From Diphasiastrum complanatum (taxonomy: Eukaryota; Streptophyta; Lycopodiopsida; Lycopodiales; Lycopodiaceae), in the NCBI GenBank assembly GCA_029204225.1, contig CM055099.1, positions 64,917,488 to 64,981,487 of the forward strand: 64,000 bases of DNA. The letters run 5' to 3'. Within the stretch, counting starts at the first letter, position 1, and each line of letters opens with the position of its first letter. Under the pieces are notes generated by a model, which was given only the letters and a program-made list of their open reading frames with translations, was not told the origin of the DNA and ran no database searches. The translations under genes and the position numbers were made by a program. Shown one piece after another: positions 55,244 to 64,000 of the stretch.

Positions 55244-58200
55244 ATGGGAAAACCAAACAAAATGAGACCTCGAAAGAATGGAAATCGTGGGCGCTCTACA
55301 TATGTGGAAGAAGAAAATTCGGAAAAGGGGGTCAGCACAGTAATGCCTGTCCGCAAGAAGGGAGCAGGTGTTCGCGCCTGGCTTCTGATAGATGCATATG
55401 GAGGGGCTCAAGTTGTCGAAGCTGGAAAGCATACTATAATGAAGCGTGCCAATTTGCCAGCTAGAGATCTACGCATGTTGGATCCCCTGTTGTCTTATCC
55501 ATCTACCATTCTTGGAAGAGAGCGAGCAATAGTAGTAAATATAGAACACATCAAGGCCATAATAACTGCGAACGAGGTGCTCCTGCTAAATTCAAAGGAC
55601 CCTCTCGTAGCTCCATTTGTTGTTGAACTACAGCGTCGTCTACCTGTTGAACTGGGGCAGCAGGTGCAAATATTTTGACCCGTAATTTTCTTTCAAGGTG
55701 CTAGTCGTGTATGGACTTCTATAATAGGGGAAATGATCTGAGGCTTCATATCCAAACTTTTTGTGTCAGCTTTCAAAGTGAATCTGTATTTGCATGTCTT
55801 GTAAGCTTGCTTGGATCTGGAGACCTGAAGGGTTTCATTTCATGTGAAACCTGTTCATCATGATTCCTTCATGCTGGTGCGGTTTCATGAATGAAAAATA
55901 TCTGGCACTGATGTCTGAAACGATTATGGAGAAGTCATTTTCCTTGTATATCAGCATTGTATATAACAATTGTGAATCCTTTTGATAATTGTTCATTATT
56001 GGAAGCTGGGCTTGAGATTTAATTTGGATGGTACACCGTTCTGCTTTTTGTGTTTAGTAAAACCTCAGAACTAGGTGAGAAGCGAATTAGTTTGAACTAG
56101 GAGTAAATGCTATGATGGGCATGGATTATTGATGTTAGTTATCTATGATGGGCATGTTAAATGTGACAACATTTGCAAAGCCCATAACATTCGAATGACA
56201 TATGAATGAAATCATGTGGAGTTTTTGTTGTTCTCAACACCTTTTATTACAATCTCTTTTTAAACTACAATAGTAAATTAGAATGTGATAGCAAACTTCT
56301 TCCTTTCTAGCACTTGAATTTTGCGAACATTCTTGGTGTAGGTAAAGTGATCCTTCTGGAGCTAACCGAAGATAAAAAGTTTTGATAAGGTTTTCCTTGA
56401 TATCTATAGCCCATTCAAATCTCGTCTATACGTTTTGCAATAATTTGATCAATGATGTAATTTTTGAGCCTTGCACATATATTCACTTTTAGGAATTTGT
56501 CATAATCTACATTCTATGCGTGATTTTCTTGGACTTTTTGATACATTGCTTCCCATTAATCTTCTAGTGTGACAACAAGAGTGTTGCCAAAGTTGTGGTA
56601 CCATTGTAACCTAGTGACATTAGCAGCTCAACAAATACCAACCAGAAACGCATAGATGTATTAAATAATTTCCTGTACAAGTGCTTGGTAGATCATAGAA
56701 CTTTTATAGGAGATTTGACATTCTTCGACAATTCAAGTCATGGAAATGGTTATATAATAGCTCAACTATCAATCACTAAAACTCATTCACATGTCAAGTA
56801 CATGCCCTCCAAGGCCAAAATCATCTAGGTGGTCCCTTAGACATGGTTTATTAACACTCCATAATCAAATGTCAATCATAATCCTCAAATCTCGAAAGAT
56901 GTCGATAATGATGAATTGCAAGACCTAGCTATGGAGGAACTTAACTGCAATACTACATCAACCAAGAAAACTTGAGAAACTTAGCTATGGAAAACATCAA
57001 ATACAAGAAGAATAGCATAAGCACCTCACAACACCAAAAGTTAGTTGCTATAGAGAGAGAGAGGAGGGTGTGGTCCTCCAAGTCCCTTGTAAGGCAAGCG
57101 CCTCATGTACATGCATGGAAAGTATAGGTGTCAATTATATGAGTGAGCTACTAGGCCAAGTGGGCCACTTGCTTTAACTGATTTTAGTTACAAATAGGTG
57201 TCCCATGTATTTAATTAATAGCATGCCCCATGAGTAATGTACAACTTATAACAACATTAGTGCTTAGCCAAAGAGGTAAAATAGGCATTACTCTTCAACA
57301 CCCACCCTTAATGGCAATTTTATTTAAGCTAACACCTAACAATGTTCTGAACTTCTCAAACTAATTTCTACTAAGTGGTTTAGTAAAGATATCAGCAATC
57401 TAATCGTTGGTGTCGCAATACGTTAGCTCAATATCTCCACTGTGCACTTTCTCTCATTTAAAGTGCTGGTCCATCTCTATATGTCTCTTTTGTGCATGGT
57501 AGATTGGATTTCTTGCAAGTTGAATGCAACTTTGGTTATCACAATGTAATAGTGTAGTTCTTACTTGAGCGATCTGCATATAATCAAGTAGGCGTTGTAA
57601 CCAAATAGCTTCACAGGGGGACCTCATAGTCGCCCTGTACTCAGCTTCGGTAGATGATAAAGCAATAGTTTGTGTGGACCTATGCAAACCAGATCTACAA
57701 GGGCTGCATTTTACTTCATGACCTTCATCAATGATTTCTTCATAGAAGATGTCTAATTTTACAAAGCAACAATCTGAGGCAATCAGTCACTTCAAGATCT
57801 TGAAGGCTTTGTTTGAAACTTAAACATGCATGAAGATAAACGCAATGGCATAAAGTCAAAGGTGGGACTACTTTGAGAATTTGAATGGACCGCCTATGCA
57901 CACATACCGAAGGATGACAGGAAGAAGCTAGATGCAAAATCTGTCAAGTGTATATTCTTGGGATATAGTGAGGAAGCAAAGGTGTACATATTGCACAACC
58001 TTGAGACTAGAAAGAAGAGTCTGAGTAGCGATGTTACCTTTGATGAAGATCATTCGCCTCAAGTGGAGGAGCATGAGAACAACGGTAGGGAGACATAAAT
58101 TTATTTTTGGAACATCAAACCAAAAATTTCATTCTTGGAAGCTCGCTAGACGAAGCTCACTCAAACACTAAATTCGGCCAGCTGAATGTAAATTCCCGTA

Positions 58201-60360
58201 CATTTTAATTTCTGATACAGCTTACTTCACTTTACATTGTGCATGCAGCTGCTAATGCCATCAAATGTGCACAAATACCTTTGTGAAAGAATATAGACCC
58301 ATGACTAGGTTAGATTACCCTGAGGTCACATGCTGTATTGGGACCAGCAGCATTTAGGCATTGACTTTGCTAAGGGAGCTCTCGAATTTTTGAGTTCTTT
58401 GCACGTTCCCAGATTCAAGAGCATCTGACCTTTTTTTAAGGTCTTTTTACCATGAATACTCATGACTAAGCACTAACTGAAACTTCTGTCAATTGTCAGT
58501 AGAACACTTGGCATCAGCTAGATTGGCAGGACTATTGTCCAAATATGAAGAAACAAACAATCAAACGTGGGATTAGAGTGATATTTTGCTACTAGGGATC
58601 AACACGTATCATGGAAGAGTGGAGTGTTGCAAAAAGGGGGAAAGAACAAAAACCAACTCTATTCTAAATGGCCTACCAACGTTGATTTGAGCCTTCAAAG
58701 GCATGCGTGAAATGTATCATGTGGATTATTTTGTGCTCAATTGATGGTGAGGGACTGTGTAGCTGGATCATGCTGTAAAGCCACAAATGTGTAATTTGTT
58801 AACTGCAAACAATTGGAGGAGCATGCAGGTAAGTCTGGGGAAGAGATCCTCTGCTTAATGGCTTATACAAATAGGTTGCAGTATGACTGAATGGTAAAGC
58901 GGAACCGATGGTTTCAAATGACAGTGATGCATGAGACGAAGAAAGAGCAGAAGTAGGAGAAAGGGATAAAATGAACAACATGAGCAGAAGTGACAAGTGG
59001 AAAGGAAAGAGATACTGTAGGGGAAGAGCATGCTCAGTGAAGTAAGATTTGCTGATTTTTTTTGCAATGGCATGGTCTACAACATATGCATAAGTATCCC
59101 TTAACATGCAACTTTTTTTTTAAAGTGGATAAGTTACATGGCAGAAGAGTTCCTACAGAATCCTGATTGCCACTTTTTGATGTTGTGGAAGACCTAATAA
59201 AAAGGTGTCCAGCCCTTTGGGTGGATTAGAGTTGGGAATCCAACTTTAGGCCAGTGTATCATATCTTATGTTAGCTGGAGGAGCATTCAAAATACAGATT
59301 GTTTAAATTGAATTTAGTCCAGTGAACCTCAAGTAAATGCCATCTTTTGAACCATGTTTGTATCATTTATCTGATCATAACTGGTATTTCCGGGGACTGA
59401 TTTGAAATATTGGTTCTGGGCCATAGAAGAGTCATCATTTTCCTCCACGATGGCAATATGGTTAAAGCCTTTTGATTGAAGGTTGGAAATCTGTCTACAC
59501 CAATGCAACTATGTACTTGTTTATCCTTGTTCCTAAGATGAATGCGAAAGTGAGTGGGAAGCTAAGGCTTTAGTCCATGTAGGTCATTTATTGGTTCAGA
59601 TAAGTAGAGTATTTTTGAGGCTATATCTATTGTTATGTCCTGCTGTACAAGCTAATAGATTTTGACAGATACAGGGAAATGTTGTGGGCGCAACAAGCTT
59701 TAATGCTGCTGGGCACAATAAAGAATCACTCTCTGTTAGCGGCAGAACTTCAACAGCTGGTTTCAAACAGGAAAATATTGTCTCTGTTAAAAAGGGTGGC
59801 CCAAACATGTTACCTTTTGAATTTCGAGCATTGGAAGTTTGTTTAGAAGCTGCATGCAGTTGTCTAGATGCCGAGGTTATTTCCTAAAGTTACCATTTGC
59901 AGTTACTAACTCAATTGAAAAAGTGGAAACTAAGAGTGCTAATCATTCTCTAGAACGTTCTCTTCACAAAGTTGCCATCCAGTTTGTTTAAGCTTTTAAT
60001 AGGAGGCGTTCGTTCATCATCTGTATGCTTCTTAATTCTGGTGCTATTTCGAGTTATGCAATCGTGTTATCAAGCTGTAGCTTAGGCATATTTTGCACAT
60101 CTTAACTCCAGTGGATGCAATTTAGGATTTTATCTCATGTAATCGTGTTGATCTTTGGGTCATTTTCTGGTTAAATGGGTTGCGTTTGTCTTTCCTAGAC
60201 GTTTGATGCAACTCGTTTGTTTGTTATTCAGGCAACTGCTTTGGAGCAGCAAGCTTATCCTGCCTTGGATGCATTGACCTCAAAGATTAGCACTCTAAAT
60301 CTTGAACGAGTACGCCATATCAAAAGCCGTTTGGTTGCAATTTCAGGTCGTGTACAAAAG
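55244..60360 (+). CDS. MRS2: MRS2/CorA-type magnesium transporter, first three coding exons
   Basis: Exons are 55244-55663, 59675-59875 and 60232-60360, each with GT/AG borders and phase 0, giving 250 residues. The start ATG at 55244 gives MGKPNKMRPRKNGN. Family landmarks include VRAWLLIDAYG, RDLRMLDPLLSYPSTILGRE, IVVNIEHIKAIITANEVLLL, VVELQRRLP, LPFEFRALEVCLEAAC, ALDALTSKISTLNLERVR and SRLVAISGRVQK. MRS2 proteins are pentameric Mg2+ channels of plastid, mitochondrial, vacuolar or plasma membranes. The acidic helix, the two membrane segments and the Gly-Met-Asn motif normally follow; they are not found before 64000 and are expected beyond the window. The exon 2 insert before PFEFRA is Ser/Gly-rich. 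The first intron (4.0 kb) holds Copia pieces. Confidence 0.93.
56990..57300 (-). repeat. Copia LTR start, reverse strand, in MRS2 intron 1
   Basis: On the reverse strand TGTTGAAGAGTAATGCC follows a purine run (TTAAGGGTGGG) that ends the Copia C-terminus. The far border was not found; about 300 bases are assigned. Confidence 0.55.
57301..57690 (-). pseudogene. Copia RNase H C-terminus in MRS2 intron 1
   Basis: The reverse strand gives STQTIALSSTEAEYRATMRS, LLHCDNQSCIQLARNPIYH and RHIEMDQHFK, then, with stops, IADIFTKPLSRN and FRTLLGVSLNKIAIK. Stops replace residues near HFK and ND-stop-IADIF, the latter normally Gln. Confidence 0.88.
57700..58098 (+). pseudogene. Copia integrase pieces, + strand, in MRS2 intron 1
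   Basis: The + strand gives YFMTFINDF (integrase core start), then after a deletion AYAHIPKDDRKKLDAKSVK and CIFLGYSEEAKVYILHNLE (integrase C-terminus). It lies back to back with the reverse-strand RNase H piece 10 bases away, so the two are inverted relative to each other. Confidence 0.85.
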
Positions 60361-62449
60361 GTAGTGAGCTTTTTCCAATGAGTGTCTCAAATGCTCTTAT
60401 TTGTAGATATCTTAGTATGCTTTGAAAAGTTGGCTCAAACTCTGCATAAAGAGCAAACGTTTCTTATGTGAGCAGTTTAAGTACATTGGACTTCAAACTT
60501 GTCATCATAAGACTGAAAGCAAGTCACAAAAAAAGCGATTGGAAGAAAGAGTGCTTACATTCAAGCCCTGCTATTAAAAGACCACATATAATTCACAAAA
60601 CTTGACCTTCGCTGTGTATTGGTGTTTAACATATGTCCAAGTTTTATACTTGGAATATCGGGTCTGATTTTTTATTCTGGATAGCTTCAATATTAACTGC
60701 AGTTATTGCTCTTTTGACTTCATTTACTCATTATTGTTGAGTAAAGTAGGTTCTGAAAATATTATCTGTTTTGGTGCATGGCTGTTCTAAGTTTAGATGG
60801 AGAGGCAGAGAACATTATCTTTTCATGCCAAGTTAATGGAAAATGGAAATCGTAATCAAGTTTGCAGCACCATTGTGTGTGAGTGTAGTATAACTCCTGG
60901 CAAGATTCATTGGTGTGATCACACTTGAAATTGGCCCATTCATGTATGTATCTCATGACGTTGGAAGTGCCACTATCATCAAAGGTATGCAGAAAGTGGA
61001 CTTTGTACAAGTCTAGTGTGAGTTTTAGGAACCACTCTTCGTAAGTGTTCTCAAATCGATTGATGATTAATAGCTAGTAACATGCTTAAGGACCTCATTG
61101 ATTTATTTAGGCCCCAAACCCACTCTTCGGCACTGATGAAGGGAGCAGGGATGTCATAACATTTGGTTTGCACCATGCATGATGGAGTTCATGATCTGAG
61201 ACTTTATGGTGTACTCAATAAGGTGATTGCACTTCTCCTTTCTTATGTTAGATACTATCCTAGACATAACATCAATATATCACTTAGAACCCAAAGGACT
61301 AGCTTATTATATTGGGGCCATATGCTATTCAGTTGTTTAGTGGGATCATGAAAGGGTCACTTAGCCATGGAACCTACAGGTAGGGCACATATACATGGAA
61401 GCCTTTGTTCAAGAAGAACAAATTTGAGCTTATTGGTTAAAGTGCAACAAGCTGTTGAATCTTAACCTTGGAAAAAGGGGCACTTATTGAAACTCCACTC
61501 TGCAATTTGATGACTTGATCCACTCTTTTGAAGGACCTGAACTACAGGTCCTATGTTTTTGAAACATTGTGGGAAGGAAATCCTTTGAGTTTTAGCTTGA
61601 AAATGTTCTGATGAACTCCTCCAACTAATCTACTAGCTAAGCAAGAAGAATTTTTCAATATAGACAAAAAAAATGGTTCCTGATCTTACTATTTTCAAGA
61701 TAGCCTACACATTTGCCTCCAATAAATTGGCTAAAGGATTAGCCTTGAAACATCTTTTGCACATTTTGAAGCTTATCTGTTGGCTGTCCAATATAAACAT
61801 GTCCATTTGGAATAGGTCTAGTCCACTTCTTTCACCATAGTTTTTTGAATTTCTTTTTGTATTGCTGGTGAAAGTTATTCCAATGGTTTGGATTAGTTTG
61901 AGTTAGACGCTGGTCCCTTTTGAGCAAGGAAAGTAACGTCTTGGGGGCTGTCAAAAATTAGATGATCACTTATATACTGGAAAATTGTCTTACATTTTAT
62001 TTCGTCAACTTTTTGCATACTTTTGTTCCAAACGAGATCCTGTTGGGTATGTGGATTTGCTGCAAGGAACAAGCTAATGCAATATTCTAGTAATCGAAAC
62101 AAGTACTGCGTGTTTGGATCCTGTTTTGGTTATATTTTGTCAAGTTTATGTTCATCTTGGTTGGTGCCATGCCCATAGACAAAACTAGTATTGCATAGTT
62201 GAAGTTTCTTTAGTCACCTATGGCTAAGATACTTGTACCTTCAATTGGTTGTTCAAACTTAGAACCTATACATTACTTGTCAGCAAGGTCGCACAATATT
62301 CAAGGCTAATGCTGCTTCCATGTTGAAATTGCTATTAGACTAAAAAAATGATACAATATTCTGCTGCTGTTGCTAGCCTTTGAAGGCATTTTTCTTCACT
62401 TGTTGTTTGGTTGAATTTTTAGACTATCTCGTTATTACATGGTACATAC
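60361..62449. other. MRS2 intron sequence, nothing coding recognised
   Basis: It follows a clear GT donor at 60361. Short frames (for example 61893-62102 reverse) show no recognisable domain. Confidence 0.5.
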
Positions 62450-62680
62450 CATAGTTGCACCCCCATTCTAGAAACGCGTTTCTGGATCGCATTTCTGAAA
62501 TGGGCGGTGGTTCTCATTGTTTTTGTGGGCAATAGGGGTATCAAATCAAAGCATTAATTAAGGGCAGTCCATTTATGTAGGTTGTTCAAGAAGGATTTTT
62601 TTTTGGTCAGCGATTCTGCTCCTAGAAACCCGTTTCTTTGGAATGTTTTTTTCCCAAAAATGCATTTCTAGGCAACTATG
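62450..62680. mobile_element. hAT-type MITE with AGAAACGCGTTTCT palindromes, perfect 8-bp target duplication
   Basis: GTACATAC stands at 62442-62449 and 62681-62688. The 231-bp element begins CATAGTTGCACCC and ends AGGCAACTATG. AGAAACGCGTTTCTGG near the left end and AGAAACCCGTTTCT plus GCATTTCTAGG near the right end are subterminal. It is related to the element at 13762-14176. It lies downstream of MRS2 exon 3, in a probable intron. Confidence 0.88.
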
Positions 62681-62688
62681 GTACATAC

Positions 62689-64000
62689 TAGGGAGTAGCT
62701 TGATTACAAGAGAGATCTTAGAAACATGGTTTGTGGCTTAAATATGTTTTTAACACACACTGCTTTACCAACATCCCTAGCAGGCTTGTGTAACCACATG
62801 AAAAAGGCATTCATTTGATTTTGTAAGGAAGCCTCTAGGAAAAAACTTGCCTAGATTATTCATCATAAACCATAAGGCATGGTCAAACCAAATGATAGAT
62901 GGAGTTATTTTTGCATTTGTCCCCACACCTTACATTGAGAACAATATAGCTAAAAAAAAGGTGCTTTTTTAGTGTATAAAATTGTAATGTAGACATAATC
63001 AATCAACGATCAATTTGAATCCAACTCCCAAGTCCCACCAATTCTTTCGCCAAAGTTGACGATTCTTTCCCATCTCAAAACCCTTTTCAAAAGGCATTTT
63101 GAAAAGGTCTGTGAAACATTGCAACAATCTATGTTATCTAAAACTATATATACAGTACAAACAAGGTATTCTCTTGCACACAGGCATTAATGATGACACT
63201 ACGGAGCTTAACCGCTTGAGCGCCCTATTACTTTCTCTCTTTACGCTGAAAAACACTTGGTAAGAATGCTTTCAATACTCTTTGCATTCGATCGATATGT
63301 ATATGGTTGATTGTTGTCCCACAAGTGTTTTTGGGCAATGAATGTGCTCTAACTTTTTAGATTGATGGTACCTACTGCCACATATTTTGCACATTTTTGA
63401 CATGATTTAGGCTTCTATTGCAATGCTTTTTTATTGCTACTTGAACAGCGACTAATTGCATTCATAGAAACTGTATTTCTTACTACTGATTCAGGGATGG
63501 ACCACATCATAATATTGCCAACGTTTATGGCAAGGTTTCAGGCTATAGACCTTTCCGACACATATTATAGACTTTTCATGCTATCCATACTGCGATTTGA
63601 TCCAGTCCATAAACTAGAATTGAATTGTCGTCTTTTCCAAATGATTAAGGCTGTCATAAATGGTCTTTTTGTGGATACATCAGTCTACATAGAGCTGTGG
63701 TTTAATGCTTAGAATCTTTGTTGCTCCATAGCTCATGTAGCAAACAACATTGAGGAGAAACTTTGTCTTCAACTCTTGTCTATGAATGGAACTCATCTCA
63801 TTCAGTTCGATTTCGAAGCATAGATTTATGATGGCACTATACATAACTTTGTAGAATCCAACACGAATACATAGTGCTTTTTCTTGAAGCTAATGGAGTG
63901 GTTTATGAGTCTGAACACTATAAGTGTTAGCAACCAGTTTTACTCTAGATGGCACTTCGAACTTAGGGTTATGGTTTAGCAACCTATTATGAGGACGTAA
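62689..64000. other. MRS2 intron or unknown; a 92-codon open frame at 63434-63712
   Basis: The frame at 63434-63712 reads smoothly (for example FQAIDLSDTYYRLFMLSI and KLELNCRLFQMIKAV), and some of that character continues past its stop with further stops. I do not recognise the family. It might be a pseudogene or retro-copied exon. No MRS2 exon was identified up to the window edge. Confidence 0.35.

Noticed and set aside
61893-62102. Reverse frame of 69 codons
   Set aside because: No motif or homologous family could be recognised, and it lies in intron-like A/T-rich sequence.
63182-63260. Candidate fourth MRS2 exon
   Set aside because: An AG acceptor and an acidic-looking start (INDDTTELN) are present, but the sequence does not match the expected acidic helix of the family.

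Overview
This window is nuclear DNA from a land plant with a repeat-rich genome. The evidence is two interrupted, spliced plant-type genes (a C78/ZUP1-like peptidase and an MRS2/CorA-type magnesium transporter), methionine-tRNA primer sites of LTR retrotransposons, plant chromoviruses and Copia elements, and hAT-type transposons. I cannot fix the species. Long introns full of transposon debris would suit a fern, lycophyte or gymnosperm, but that is inference. All exon limits were read by eye.

Layout. 1-5.7 kb: two Ty3/Gypsy chromovirus pieces in opposite orientation, each with an intact 358-bp LTR, lying inside a broken DNA transposon. 5.7-13.4 kb: a cluster of related hAT-like elements bounded by TA-rich tracts, whose ends are arrays of GGTACC-type palindromes. 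Two copies carry convergent genes: ORF1 (BED zinc finger, Pro-rich middle, two AT-hooks) and ORF2 (short, charged, coiled). 13.4-14.2 kb: two more short non-autonomous hAT-type elements. 15.1-17.0 kb: three exons of the ZUP1-like peptidase gene. 17.2-23 kb: Copia, LINE and GIY-YIG remnants, microsatellites and MITEs. 23.2-32 kb: a decayed reverse-strand LTR element, then a reverse-strand Gypsy pol. 32.2-40.5 kb: a Copia element with 5' LTR, primer site and gag-pol, joined to a Gypsy integrase with LTR, then another Gypsy pol interrupted by a reverse-strand Copia. 40.5-51.6 kb: that Copia body, small Gypsy/Copia scraps, and a decayed Copia with a 1.2-kb 3' LTR. 51.6-54.9 kb: largely anonymous, with tandem repeats. 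55.2-60.4 kb: first three coding exons of the MRS2-type gene, whose introns carry Copia and hAT insertions; the rest lies beyond the window.

The most interesting system is the 5.7-13.4 kb cluster. Eight-base target duplications, conserved CATAG termini, palindromic subterminal arrays and a BED finger all point to hAT. Yet the 4.27-kb copy has no recognisable transposase core and instead keeps two convergent accessory genes, both seen in a second copy. Several short elements elsewhere share hAT-like ends but each carries a different palindromic repeat.

A second theme is decay. Premature stops in the LTR elements are mostly Gln, Trp or Arg codons changed by C-to-T or G-to-A, and two integrases have lost the catalytic Glu by a Glu-to-Lys change, as expected from deamination of methylated transposon DNA.
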